In this document: positions 33,799 through 42,296 of the stretch, piece after piece
Layout: each line of letters opens with the position of its first letter
Position numbering within the stretch: the stretch's first letter is position 1
Assembly (NCBI GenBank): GCA_035623255.1
Contig: DASPTU010000094.1
Span: forward strand, 1-42,573
DNA from: JAFAGX01 sp035623255
GTDB taxonomy: Bacteria; Acidobacteriota; Terriglobia; Terriglobales; Acidobacteriaceae
Length of the DNA stretch: 42,573 nucleotides
Direction of reading: 5' to 3'
Notes under the pieces: generated by a model
What the model was told of the DNA's origin: nothing
The model's input: only the letters and a program-made list of their open reading frames with translations
Database searches by the model: none
Translations under genes and position numbers: made by a program

Positions 33799-35076
33799 TT
33801 ACTGGATGACCACCTTCTTCTGCAACGTGTTTACTCCGCCCTTGGCGTTTTGCGCGGTGATAGTAATCACGTTCTCCCCTGTCCCCAATAGGGGCGTAAA
33901 ATAATGAAACTTCCCATCGGCCCCAACCAGGGGTACTTCGGCCCCGTTTACCATCACCCGGGCCCCAGCCTCAGTCTTCCCTGTCAGCTCAAGCACATGC
34001 CCATGTTGAATGAACGGATCTAGTTCAAGGCTAAGGGCTTCACTGTCCTTTCCCTTGGGAATGATGGTAAAACGGTTTTTTTCACTCTCCACGGACTCCT
34101 TGCCATCCGCGTCCACCGACTGCACCATCCAGTAGTATGCACCCTGGTCTAAGCCAGACACCAGAACGTCAGCGGTCTTGACTGGGCGATCCACTATGGT
34201 CGAAGAGAAATAGGGGTTCTTCGAGATCCGTAGCCTGTAACCTTTGGCGTTGGGGATTTTAGTCCACGAAAATTCAACCTTGGGATCGCTGGAAGCAAAG
34301 ATCGGCGCCATATTCGCCGGGGCGATGGGAGTCGGCGGACCAATCTCTTTGGTCTTTTCCATGTGCGCGGATTGAGTATGGAAGTTCACTTTCTCCCAGT
34401 CGGCCAGCCGAACCGTCTCGCCGTTGCGAGTGATGTCGCCACTACCTTTCTTGACCAGGATTTCATGTTCGTCAGAATGAGGATCGTTTCGCACCATAGC
34501 CGCTGAATCAGGAGCCAGCGAGGCCGTAGCACCGCCAACGATGACCTGAGATTTTGAGCCCTGAGCATACGTAGCCGTTGCCAGATCGACAGTTCCGGTG
34601 CTGACGGTTACGGCTACATTGGTTTGCTGCTGATCGTTGGCTGAGTTTTCTTCCACCACGATTAGCGAATCCTGCTTCACGGTGTAGTTCGTACCATCAC
34701 TGAAGACGATTTTGGCCATTCCTTCCGAACTGGTCTGCACCACATCGCCCTTTTCTAAAGGGACGCCGTAATCGGCTGTCGTCCAGCTGTTGGCGTTGGC
34801 CTTCTTGACCCGTACCGTTCCATCAAGAGCAGTGAAGTGCGCCTGCTGCGAGTTCATGGCCTTGGGCTTGGGCGTGCCTCCGGCGCCTGCGACTATTTCC
34901 AGCAAATGCTCGCCCAGGCCTCCTGCCGCCTTTATCCCGTTGTCTGTGAATTGAGGGAATGCCAATCTCATGCCCAGGAAGAGGATCAAAAGCCCAGCCA
35001 ATGCCGTCATGGCCACGCTGCGGTACGTGACCGTCTTCCACGCAATGTGAATCCCAGGCTTGCGGTTCGCCGACAC
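33799..35076 (-). CDS. FecR-domain protein with Fn3-like and Ig-like modules
   Basis: About 425 residues from a GTG at 35076 (VSANRKPGIHIAW); the frame extends to an ATG at 35169, but the added 31 residues do not look like a natural N-terminus. A single membrane helix (MTALAGLLILFLGMRLAF) is followed by a FecR domain (DGTVRVKKANANSW, GDVVQTSSEGMAKIVFSDGTNYTV), a fibronectin III-like domain (about 260-345; FSWTKIPNAKGYRLRISK, YYWMVQSVDADG) and a C-terminal bacterial Ig-like/glucodextranase-type domain (ELTGKTEAGARVMVNGAEV). No sigma factor or TonB receptor gene adjoins it, so it is probably not a classical anti-sigma FecR but an exported structural or adhesion-related protein. Confidence 0.78.
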   Translation of the reverse strand: MSANRKPGIHIAWKTVTYRSVAMTALAGLLILFLGMRLAFPQFTDNGIKAAGGLGEHLLEIVAGAGGTPKPKAMNSQQAHFTALDGTVRVKKANANSWTTADYGVPLEKGDVVQTSSEGMAKIVFSDGTNYTVKQDSLIVVEENSANDQQQTNVAVTVSTGTVDLATATYAQGSKSQVIVGGATASLAPDSAAMVRNDPHSDEHEILVKKGSGDITRNGETVRLADWEKVNFHTQSAHMEKTKEIGPPTPIAPANMAPIFASSDPKVEFSWTKIPNAKGYRLRISKNPYFSSTIVDRPVKTADVLVSGLDQGAYYWMVQSVDADGKESVESEKNRFTIIPKGKDSEALSLELDPFIQHGHVLELTGKTEAGARVMVNGAEVPLVGADGKFHYFTPLLGTGENVITITAQNAKGGVNTLQKKVVIQ

Positions 35077-35293
35077 CAACACCACCAAGAGCCAGCCAAA
35101 TTCTAGTGAATATGGGGTTAGTTCGAGAGTACCACACGCAGAAAATGCACCAAATAGGTAATCACTCACGAGTATTACCTTCGTGCACCGACACTAGTGT
35201 AATGCGGCCCTATTCGTCCATGCGAAACGCGGTTTTTCCGTGCTGCACGTCGAACATGATTTCCTTCCTGCCTGTATACTGCGGCCCGTAGAG

Positions 35294-36610
35294 ATGAGCA
35301 TGAAGGTGCAGACGCCTACTGGAGTATTGCTGGGGTCCAGCGAGAAACAACGCTTCAATTTGTCTCAGCGCTGGGAGGAGATTCGTACCGGATTTGAGAG
35401 GCCGTTTTGGGTAGCCAACATCAGCGAGCTTTTTGAGCGGCTTTCCTACTATGCTGCTTTTTCATCCCTGCCCCGATACCTGCACGAAAATCTGAGTTTC
35501 GGAGTTGAACGGGCCAGCAGCCTGGCAGGACTGTTCGGGGGCCTGGTGTGGTTCCTGGCTGCATTTGGCGGTGCCCTCGCCGACAGAATCGGCTTCCGGC
35601 GGGCTCTTTCACTGGCATACCTGATTCTCAGCATTTCTTATTTCTTAATCGGATCGATTGGTGCGCCTTGGCTCGCGCCTGTGCGCAATGCCATGCCGCT
35701 CGTGGTGTTAGTCACGATTCTGCTGATGTTGCCGCCTTTGGGAATAGCGCTCGTGAAGCCCAGTGTTGTGGGCACAACAGCGCGCGCCTCCAAGGAGAAT
35801 GTTCGCTCAACTGGTTACTCGATTTACTACACGCTGGTGAATGTGGGTGGCGCCGCAGGACCCTTTTTAGCTGGATGGGTACATCAGCACTTTAAAGTCG
35901 AGAACGTCTTCCGCATGGCGGCAGTGAGCGTACTACTGATGTTCTTCGCCGTGCTGGTCTTCTTCCGCGATCCGCGCCGATCTGAAGAACCTCAACTGCC
36001 TCTGGGGCAGGTAGCATCGAACTTCTGGACTGTAATCTCGAATCCGCGGTTCATGTTATTTCTTCTCATTTTTTCCGGCTACTACATCGCATTCTGGCAA
36101 GAGTTCATCATTCTTCCCATCTACGTGCACGATTACATCGATGCGAAGAGCAATACAGAGCTGTTGTTGACCGCTGACCCGTTGACCGTTGTTGCCCTAC
36201 AAATGCTGGTCAGCATGCTGATCCGGAAAATGTTGGCTCTACGAGCAATCACCATTGGCACTTTGATCTCCGGATTGGCATGGCTGATTTTGGCCGCACG
36301 TCCCACGGTTCCGATGGCATATCTCACGCTTGTGGTCGTGGCAATTGGCGAGATCACCCAACAACCGCGATATTACGAGTACATTTCGCGGCTCGCGCCC
36401 CCTGGGCAGCAAGGAACGTACATGGGATTCGCCTTTTTGCCGATTGGACTTGGTTCGCTCGGCGGCGGACTGCTGGGCGGAGTTCTCATCCACCAATTTG
36501 CTGAAGTGCGTCATCAGCCAGCGCTGATCTGGTGTGCGGTTGCCGCAGTTGGCGTAGCTACCGCCGGGTTACTCTGGCTTTACGACCGATATTTGCGACC
36601 GGCTACGTGA
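35294..36610 (+). CDS. POT/MFS-family transporter
   Basis: About 438 residues; the ATG at 35294 (MSMKVQ) is preferred over an in-frame ATG at 35240, which adds an unlikely N-terminus; 35300 is also possible. Twelve hydrophobic segments are apparent. NISELFERLSYYAAFSSLP matches the ExxERxxYY motif of proton-dependent oligopeptide transporters, and GALADRIGFRRAL is the MFS loop 2-3 motif. YSIYYTLVNVGGAAGPFLAG in helix 5 also fits POT proteins. Likely an inner-membrane peptide (or related solute) proton symporter. It is divergent from the FecR gene and followed after about 50 nt by the aminotransferase gene, so the two could be co-transcribed. Confidence 0.8.
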   Translation: MSMKVQTPTGVLLGSSEKQRFNLSQRWEEIRTGFERPFWVANISELFERLSYYAAFSSLPRYLHENLSFGVERASSLAGLFGGLVWFLAAFGGALADRIGFRRALSLAYLILSISYFLIGSIGAPWLAPVRNAMPLVVLVTILLMLPPLGIALVKPSVVGTTARASKENVRSTGYSIYYTLVNVGGAAGPFLAGWVHQHFKVENVFRMAAVSVLLMFFAVLVFFRDPRRSEEPQLPLGQVASNFWTVISNPRFMLFLLIFSGYYIAFWQEFIILPIYVHDYIDAKSNTELLLTADPLTVVALQMLVSMLIRKMLALRAITIGTLISGLAWLILAARPTVPMAYLTLVVVAIGEITQQPRYYEYISRLAPPGQQGTYMGFAFLPIGLGSLGGGLLGGVLIHQFAEVRHQPALIWCAVAAVGVATAGLLWLYDRYLRPAT

Positions 36611-36662
36611 TGTATTGTTTCAGAACTGAATGGCTAGGTGCCGCGCACGTACGGAGGTGTAA

Positions 36663-38054
36663 TTGAATCTTGGCGATCTCTCATTTCCGGGTGCTCCATC
36701 GATAAAGACTCGGCCACCGGGTCCGAAATCCTGCGAATACCTCGACTTCCAGTCTACTCACGAGGGTTCAACTGTTTCTTATTCCAAGGGTATGCCGATG
36801 GCGATCCAGCGGGCCAAAGGAGCAACAGTTGAGGATGTCGATGGAAATTTGTACATCGATTTCTTTGGTGGCGCGGGAGTCATGAACGTTGGACACTCCA
36901 ATCCGGCAGTTGTGCAGGCCGCTATTAAGCAAATTGGTGAGCTGACGCACGCGCTGGATTTTCCTAACCCGGCGCGCAATCACCTGATCGAGAAACTGTC
37001 GGGTTTGTTGCCAAAAGAATTGAGCCGGCTTTCGTTTGGAGGGCCAACCGGTTCTGACGCGGTCGAGTCTGCCGTCAAGCTGGCCAAGTTCAATACCAAA
37101 CGACAGCCCATTGTCGCGTTCGAAGGCTCCTATCACGGCATGACAACGGGCGCTCTCTCCCTCACGAGCGGTCGCCATTTCCGAGAACCTTTTCTTCCCC
37201 TCGCGCCAGAAGTGCACTTTGTCCCATACGCATATTGTTATCGTTGCCCCTTCAACCAAACTCCCGACAAGTGCAGCTTGGAATGTGCGCAATACCTGGA
37301 TCACGTGCTCGAAGATCCTCATTCGGGGGTCGGCAAACCAGCTGCGGTCATCGTCGAGGCAATTCAGGGGGAAGGCGGCTCAATCGTTCCTCCGCCACAG
37401 TTCATCCCAAAGGTTCGGGAAATTTGCGATAAACACGAAGTCGTTATGATTGCCGACGAAGTGCAATCGGGATTCTGCCGCACCGGAAAGATGTTTGCGT
37501 TCGAGCACACCAACACCATTCCCGACATCGTCACCATGAGTAAAGCCCTTGGCGGCATTGGGCTGCCAATTTCGGGCATCGCTTACCAGGAGAAGTTAAA
37601 CACCTGGCCCTCCGCGCAACACATTGGAACATTTCGGGGAAATGTTGCTGCCTTTGCAGCGGGCGCAGCGGCTTTGGATTTTATGATGAGTACTAACTTG
37701 GCTGACCATGCCCTAAATCTGGGCCAGCGCATGCTTTCCTCGCTGAAAGACCTGCAGAAAAACTCTCGGATAATCGGCGATGTGCGGGGAAAGGGCCTGA
37801 TGTTGGGAGCTGAGTTCGTGAAGGACAAGGCGACAAAAGAACCAGCGCCCGAGGTTGCTCGCAGGGTCCGCTCAGAATGTCACCGGCGGGGTCTGCTGAT
37901 TGAGGTTGGCGGACATTACAACAACGTTGCGAGGTTCCTCCCGCCATTGGTGCTCACGGATGAGCTGGCACAGAAAGGCTTGGCTATATTCGATGAATCG
38001 GTCAAGCAGGTTGAAAGCTTAGCGGACAGCAGCTCTCGTAACACGGCATCATGA
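36663..38054 (+). CDS. Class III pyridoxal-phosphate aminotransferase (diaminobutyrate/GABA transaminase-like)
   Basis: 463 residues. The start is a TTG at 36663, supported by GGAGGTG at 36653-36659; no ATG sits at a sensible place. Fold-type I class III motifs: GPTGSDAVESAVKLAK (phosphate cup), FEGSYHGMT, IADEVQSGFCRTGKMFA, and the PLP lysine K294 in MSKALGGIGLP. The insert YCYRCPFNQ ... DKCSLEC resembles 4-aminobutyrate and 2,4-diaminobutyrate transaminases, which transfer amino groups to 2-oxoglutarate. Cytoplasmic. Ectoine genes are absent, so substrate is open among GABA, diaminobutyrate and similar omega-amino acids. Confidence 0.88.
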   Translation: MNLGDLSFPGAPSIKTRPPGPKSCEYLDFQSTHEGSTVSYSKGMPMAIQRAKGATVEDVDGNLYIDFFGGAGVMNVGHSNPAVVQAAIKQIGELTHALDFPNPARNHLIEKLSGLLPKELSRLSFGGPTGSDAVESAVKLAKFNTKRQPIVAFEGSYHGMTTGALSLTSGRHFREPFLPLAPEVHFVPYAYCYRCPFNQTPDKCSLECAQYLDHVLEDPHSGVGKPAAVIVEAIQGEGGSIVPPPQFIPKVREICDKHEVVMIADEVQSGFCRTGKMFAFEHTNTIPDIVTMSKALGGIGLPISGIAYQEKLNTWPSAQHIGTFRGNVAAFAAGAAALDFMMSTNLADHALNLGQRMLSSLKDLQKNSRIIGDVRGKGLMLGAEFVKDKATKEPAPEVARRVRSECHRRGLLIEVGGHYNNVARFLPPLVLTDELAQKGLAIFDESVKQVESLADSSSRNTAS

Positions 38055-38149
38055 TCGTGCTCCCGGGTGCAATTCCAGGTGAGAATTGGCTCATCGAAGT
38101 TTTCAGCCGAGGCTGCCGATGTTATGATGGTCACGACGCAAGCTTCAAT

Positions 38150-38224
<75 letters not shown>

Positions 38225-38239
38225 TTTCTTTTCTTGCGC

Positions 38240-39397
38240 TTACGCTACGTGCTCCTTTTCTGAAGCTTGCCACTGTGCCCACTTTTGTGCCCCCTCTCGG
38301 TCAAAAACGGTCGCACTGGAGAGCTTGTCCACGGCCTCACGGCGGGCCGACTGCCCAATGTGTGCGTACCGCTTCGCCATCCGCACAGCCGTGCTCGGAC
38401 TCCACCCCATGATGTCGCTAACCACGCTGAACGGGACTCCCGCCTCCAGCATGCGCGTGCATCCCGTGTGTCTCAGATCATGGAAGCGGCACGTCACTCC
38501 AGCCCGCTTCTTGGCAGCTTCCCAAGCCTCTTTCCAGTTGCCGACTGGCTTGGTGGGATCAGTTTCATACGCCTTGCTGCCGACAAAACCGAAAACCTCA
38601 TCCTTTCCGTTGCCGCCGTACCGCTCAAACGGGAATACGAATTCATTCGGTCTGCGATTGGGGAACCGCTCGGCCCAGAACTCAATTACTGTACGCACAC
38701 GCGTGCTGAGCGGGATCACGCGGCCTTCACCATGCTCCGTCTTGGACTTGCCAACGCGCAACTCGCCTTTGCCAAAATCAATTTGGTTCCATCGCAACAA
38801 GCGGATTTCGCTATACCGCATACAAGTGCCCAGCGCAACTTCGACGGCTACATAGAGCGATTGCGACCGGCTATTGCGGCACTCCCTCAGCAGCGCTGTT
38901 TCTTCAGTCTCGGTTAGAGCGCGGCCCGCATCCTCGCGGGCTCGGAGCATCTTTACATCGGGTTGAATGTTGGCCCACAGCCGTTGCTTGCGGAGAATTG
39001 CCCGCAGCGTTCCTACCTCAAGATTGACGGTCTTAGGCGCGGCGTCCTGGCGTAGCCGTGCCGACTGATAGGCCGCGATGTCGTTTCCCTTGATGTCGCA
39101 GACCAGCATTGCGCCAAAGAAGGGCTTCAGGTGTTTGAGGTTCAGTTCCTCGATTTTGACGCTACGAGGCGATAGGTGCGCCTTCTTCGCGTCCAGCCAA
39201 TTGTCCGCCGTTACGCTGAAGAGTTGCGCCCGTTCCTGCTTGTCAATGCCGTTATAGCCGCGCTCCAATTCGCGCCTGCGGGTGCGCTCCGCGTCTCTGG
39301 CAACAGTCTTGGATTCCGTCTTGGCTGATTCGCGGATTACCTGTCCCGCAAACTTGAACTTGTACCACCACACGTCTCCGCGTCTGTAGAGACTCAT
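38240..39397 (-). CDS. Tyrosine-type site-specific integrase
   Basis: 385 residues from the ATG at 39397 (GAGGGTAAGG upstream); the frame extends to 39514 with a TTG but the extra residues lack a ribosome site. N-terminal Arm/SAM-like DNA-binding part (YRRGDVWWYKFKF; LNLKHLKPFFGAM), then the catalytic domain with R194 (TCMRYSEI), H306/R309 (RFHDLRH), Trp in place of the second His (IMGWSPS, a known H/W variant) and nucleophile Y344 (KRYAHIG). It should integrate and excise the element at the tRNA-Asn. Its 3' end faces the tRNA; the divergent promoter region carries a perfect palindrome. Confidence 0.93.
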   Translation of the reverse strand: MSLYRRGDVWWYKFKFAGQVIRESAKTESKTVARDAERTRRRELERGYNGIDKQERAQLFSVTADNWLDAKKAHLSPRSVKIEELNLKHLKPFFGAMLVCDIKGNDIAAYQSARLRQDAAPKTVNLEVGTLRAILRKQRLWANIQPDVKMLRAREDAGRALTETEETALLRECRNSRSQSLYVAVEVALGTCMRYSEIRLLRWNQIDFGKGELRVGKSKTEHGEGRVIPLSTRVRTVIEFWAERFPNRRPNEFVFPFERYGGNGKDEVFGFVGSKAYETDPTKPVGNWKEAWEAAKKRAGVTCRFHDLRHTGCTRMLEAGVPFSVVSDIMGWSPSTAVRMAKRYAHIGQSARREAVDKLSSATVFDREGAQKWAQWQASEKEHVA

Positions 39398-39557
39398 TAC
39401 CTTACCCTCGCTTTCTTCGCGGTCTGCCGCCCTTCTTTCCGTTCTGCCGTGCAATCTCACGGATGCGCTCGATACCGAGACGTTCCAACCGGGCACGGTA
39501 GCTACGCTTTCCAAGCCAGCTAGTGAACTTTCTTAGTTCTGTCCGCTTCACTCTTCT

Positions 39558-39586
39558 ATCCTAAACAGTTTAGGTTTATTAATCAA
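39558..39586 (-). promoter_or_regulatory. Promoter-like region with palindromic operator for the integrase
   Basis: Minus-strand TTGATT (39581-39586) and TAGGAT (39558-39563) are spaced 17 nt, a fair sigma-70 match. CCTAAAC-A-GTTTAGG (39560-39574) is a perfect 15-bp palindrome overlapping the -10 side. It lies between the integrase and the divergent gene at 39698, so it could control one or both. Confidence 0.45.
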
Positions 39587-39697
39587 GTCACGAGTGGTAG
39601 AATTTTGGAGTGCGGCTAGGGTCGCTCCCGAAGAGCAGGCGCATCCCGGCTTGCCTGCCGCGTACACCTCAGAACCGGGAGCCACGCGGGAGGTGGT

Positions 39698-40168
39698 ATG
39701 AGAAAGCGCAGCCGCAAGGCACGAAAGACCGTAAACAAGCCTGCTAGCGAGAAGCTGGCAACGCGTAGCCCCGGCAAGACACAGGCGACTGCGGTTAGCA
39801 AAGGACTCCGGGCGGATAAGCCCCACCAACGCCTCGCGGAAAAGATTAGACATCATAGGATTACTGACCCATTACTTCTGGAATTGGAGAAGGTATTTCG
39901 GGAGTTGCAAATCCGCGCGGCTTCGCCACATTCGTTTTTGGGCGTGCTGCGGGACATCAAGAAGCGCGGTCGGCACCGCGACATCGCCAAGTGGGAAATC
40001 TGGACTGAGGGCGCTGGACTGAGGATGGAGAACCCGCGCATCTGGTCCTGGCAGAAGCTAACCCGCAAGCTAGACCCCGAGGGATACGCGGTGAACGCTC
40101 AAAAGGCCACGGATCGCATGCGCCAAGGGATAGAGGCTGTTCAACAAAAGATGGAAAAACCTAACTAA
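39698..40168 (+). CDS. Small basic protein of unknown function (mobile element)
   Basis: 156 residues, with GGGAGGTGG immediately before the ATG. The first about 50 residues are very basic (MRKRSRKARKTVNKPASEK) and look disordered. The rest has a helical LELEKVFRELQIRAASPHSFLGVL segment and charged, Trp-containing sequence (KWEIWTEGAGLRMENPRIWSWQKL) ending in an amphipathic helix. No family recognised. By position, divergent to the integrase, it could be a DNA-binding regulator or accessory protein for recombination, but no HTH is evident. Confidence 0.65.
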   Translation: MRKRSRKARKTVNKPASEKLATRSPGKTQATAVSKGLRADKPHQRLAEKIRHHRITDPLLLELEKVFRELQIRAASPHSFLGVLRDIKKRGRHRDIAKWEIWTEGAGLRMENPRIWSWQKLTRKLDPEGYAVNAQKATDRMRQGIEAVQQKMEKPN

Positions 40169-40191
40169 CTAGCCGAAGCTCGACCTCAGGG

Positions 40192-40220
40192 GTGAGGAAA
40201 TTGGAGGTGAATTTCCTCAC
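40192..40220. promoter_or_regulatory. Perfect 11-bp inverted repeat upstream of the AlpA-like gene
   Basis: GTGAGGAAATT (40192-40202), 7-nt spacer GGAGGTG, AATTTCCTCAC (40210-40220). The arms extend with CTCA and TGAG outside. A degenerate half-site AATTTTCTCAAC occurs at 40238-40249. It is a likely operator for the genes starting at 40285; as RNA it would also be a strong hairpin. Confidence 0.5.
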
Positions 40221-40284
40221 TGAGAGAATCCCGCCCGAATTTTCTCAACTGTTTCCATGTCTGTCCCCGGTGTGAAATAGCATC

Positions 40285-40494
40285 ATGAATACCGACAGAC
40301 CCAATCTACTTCGCGTCGAAGAAGCAGCCGAATTTCTTAACCTCAAGCCAAGCACGATCCGTGCGTGGTTACTCAGGCGGAATTTGCCCGCAGTCCGCGT
40401 TGGAGAACGAGCCATTCGCATACCGCGCACGGCGCTGGAAGAGATGGTAGCGGCCAGCACCATACCGGCCCGGAGACCCGGCGATGGCCGCTGA
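40285..40494 (+). CDS. AlpA/excisionase-like helix-turn-helix protein
   Basis: 69 residues. LLRVEEAAEFLNLKPSTIRAWLLRRNLPAVRVGERAIRIPRTAL is split here as LLRVEEAAEFLNLKPSTIR and AWLLRRNLPAVRVG: the MerR-like winged HTH of AlpA/Xis proteins (HTH_17). Such proteins assist excision or control integrase expression. It lies 65 nt downstream of the 40192-40220 palindrome and overlaps the next small ORF by 11 nt. Confidence 0.85.
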   Translation: MNTDRPNLLRVEEAAEFLNLKPSTIRAWLLRRNLPAVRVGERAIRIPRTALEEMVAASTIPARRPGDGR

Positions 40495-40729
40495 TCCACT
40501 CCATTCCGTCGCTGCGGAGCGGTCGCACTCTCTTCGACTTCTCCTCCAGCTCGTTGAGCTGGGCATCATTGCTCGGGGCAGGTTTAGTTGGGTGCATGTG
40601 CGCCACGATTGGGATTGCCCGGCACTCGCCAGCGGTTCGGGCCTCGATTGCTGTTGCAACTCTGAAGTTGAGGTTGCCGGTCGCTGCTATCTGTTCTCGG
40701 ATTTTGTCGAACAGGGAGGCCAATCGTGA
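40484..40729 (+). CDS. Small Cys-rich protein of unknown function
   Basis: 81 residues: the start overlaps the AlpA-like gene by 11 nt and the stop TGA overlaps the GTG start of the ATPase gene by 4 nt (GTGA), which favours a real coupled gene. The C-terminal half has HDWDCPALASGSGLDCCCNSE and a further Cys (AGRC), in a spacing that could bind metal. No family assigned with confidence. The alternative is an unused frame between two genes, and the overlap with the preceding ORF leaves this possible. Confidence 0.5.
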   Translation: MAADPLHSVAAERSHSLRLLLQLVELGIIARGRFSWVHVRHDWDCPALASGSGLDCCCNSEVEVAGRCYLFSDFVEQGGQS

Positions 40730-41997
40730 GCACCACAGGGCAGCCGTTAGAACAGGAGCGTCGCGAAGTGAACACCAACGCCGAATGCCGAGGCGTCCAG
40801 CCACTTGGCCCGCTGGCGCAGGAGAACGATCTGCTAGCCCGATTCGAGTGTGACGCGGAGCGAGCGGGCTTGGTGGGCGAGAAGAAGAACGCAAAGATCG
40901 TTCTCTTGGTTGCCATGAGCGCGAAACTGCCCAAACCGCTGAATCTGAGCGTGGGCGGAGCGAGTTCGGCGGGCAAGAATTACTTGATCGGCATAGTCGC
41001 AGGATTCATTCCCGAGACAGACAAGAAAATCCTAACTGGGATGAGTCCCAAAGCGCTGATGCATTCAGGCGAGAACGAGTTCGAGCACAAGGCCGTGTTC
41101 ATTGCGGAGTACGAAGGTGTCTCGGGAGCGGACTACGCCATACGCACTATGCAGTCGGAACAGGTCATTGAATGGCACTTCGCGGATCATTCTAAGGGGA
41201 ACGGAATCGAGAAGAGGGAGCGTAGGGTGAAGGGTCCAGCGGCGTTCATTCAGGCGACGACCCGCGTCACTCTCCACCCTGAGAATGAGACACGCCAGTT
41301 GTTCATCGAGGTGGACGAATCTGACGCACAGACACGCGCCATTAACGCACAGCAGGCCCTCGAAGCTGAGAAGAAGGCGACGGCCTGCCCGCCAGAGGTG
41401 TACAGAGCATGGCAGGGGTTCCTCGCTAGCCTTGAATCGAAGCCAGTTCGGATTCCCTTTGCCAGTCAGCTTGCAGACCGCCTTCCGAGTGAGCGTGTGC
41501 GTTCCCGACGGGATTTCCCTAAGCTGCTCGGTCTAATTGAGGCGTCAGCATTCCTGCACCAGCACCGGCGTTCCCGAGATGAGCGTGACAGCATCGTTGC
41601 GGCACCTCAGGACTACCTCATCGCAAAAGAGCTGTTTGAGCACTGCTACTGCGCTGGGCCGGACAGCAGGGTGGGCGAATTGCTCAAGGCCGCCGGGAAA
41701 CTTGGAAGCGACTTCTGCGTTGCCGATTTGATGCAAGAGACGGGATGGGGTAAATCAAAGACCTACGCCGTCCTGAACCGTGCTGAGGAATTGGGGAACG
41801 TTGCCGAAAGGGAAAAGCGCGGGCGGTATCGTCTGCTGCACAGCCGAGTAGAGCCTTTGCTGACGCTACCGGCCAAAATCAGGCTCTCGGCAGACGATTT
41901 CCGCATTTCCACGGGAACACCCCCGGAGAATTTCCGCAATTCCACATTTTCCACGGCAGGGGAGGGGGCCTCTCTTGATGGAAAAACGGAAAACTAG
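40726..41997 (+). CDS. Primase/helicase-like P-loop ATPase with C-terminal winged helix (mobile element)
   Basis: 423 residues, GTG start with AGGGAGGC upstream. A P-loop GGASSAGKNYLI (K84) lies around residues 77-88; downstream come VFIAEYEGVSGADYAIRTM (Walker B-like region), FADHSKGNGIEKRERRVKG, FIQATTRVTLHPENETRQLF and VDESDAQTRAI, a motif set I associate with AAA-type helicase/primase partners of phages and integrative elements. From about residue 325 a winged helix (VADLMQETGWGKSKTYAVLNRAEEL) follows. It likely serves element replication. The last about 35 codons run through the DNA repeats at 41897-42062, so the tail is repetitive (FRIST, FRNST). Confidence 0.62.
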   Translation: MSTTGQPLEQERREVNTNAECRGVQPLGPLAQENDLLARFECDAERAGLVGEKKNAKIVLLVAMSAKLPKPLNLSVGGASSAGKNYLIGIVAGFIPETDKKILTGMSPKALMHSGENEFEHKAVFIAEYEGVSGADYAIRTMQSEQVIEWHFADHSKGNGIEKRERRVKGPAAFIQATTRVTLHPENETRQLFIEVDESDAQTRAINAQQALEAEKKATACPPEVYRAWQGFLASLESKPVRIPFASQLADRLPSERVRSRRDFPKLLGLIEASAFLHQHRRSRDERDSIVAAPQDYLIAKELFEHCYCAGPDSRVGELLKAAGKLGSDFCVADLMQETGWGKSKTYAVLNRAEELGNVAEREKRGRYRLLHSRVEPLLTLPAKIRLSADDFRISTGTPPENFRNSTFSTAGEGASLDGKTEN

Positions 41998-42062
41998 CAT
42001 CGAGGACTCCGTTTTTCCGAATTTCCACGCAGGGGGGTCTCTCAATGGAAAAACGGAAAATG
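41897..42062. repeat. Iteron-like direct and inverted repeats at the end of the ATPase gene
   Basis: Three copies of TTTCCG(C/-)-A-(T/A)TTCCAC(G) start at about 41898, 41930 and 42014. A longer direct repeat, containing GCAGGGG, CTCTC and ATGGAAAAACGGAAAA, occurs at about 41955-41993 and 42028-42060 (67 nt apart). GGAAAAACGGA (41980-41990) and TCCGTTTTTCC (42008-42018) form a perfect 11-bp inverted repeat. The repeats next to a replication-type ATPase suggest an origin. Confidence 0.55.
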
Positions 42063-42296
42063 GCGTCCGGCGTTCCCTAGCGTTGCGTTCGCTACATCTA
42101 ATGGCCCGATGGGGGCGGCAGGGCAAGTCATGGATGCCGAGAGTACCAGAAATCCGGGCAACGTCTCACCCCTTGACGACCCGGTGCCCGATGCTCTCGA
42201 ACAAGCCGACACTCGCCGCCCCCGGCCAGCAACGACCTGCATATAAAACGGCGGCTCCTGATCGGGCCTAAAAGGGGGCGTTCGGTGCAATGGTTG
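41998..42296. other. Poorly coding region after the ATPase gene
   Basis: About 300 bp. It holds the right half of the repeats. Possible small frames are a 98-codon frame from an ATG at 41978 preceded by GGGGAGGGGG (MEKRKTSIED...), ending at 42271, and a 38-codon acidic frame at 42130-42246 (MDAESTRNPG...). Neither resembles a known protein; the first reads through the repeats, so I do not call it a gene. Confidence 0.35.

Noticed and set aside
39548..39856. 102-codon minus-strand frame between the integrase and its divergent neighbour
   Set aside because: It overlaps the start of the plus-strand gene at 39698, which has a strong ribosome site, and it covers the int promoter palindrome.
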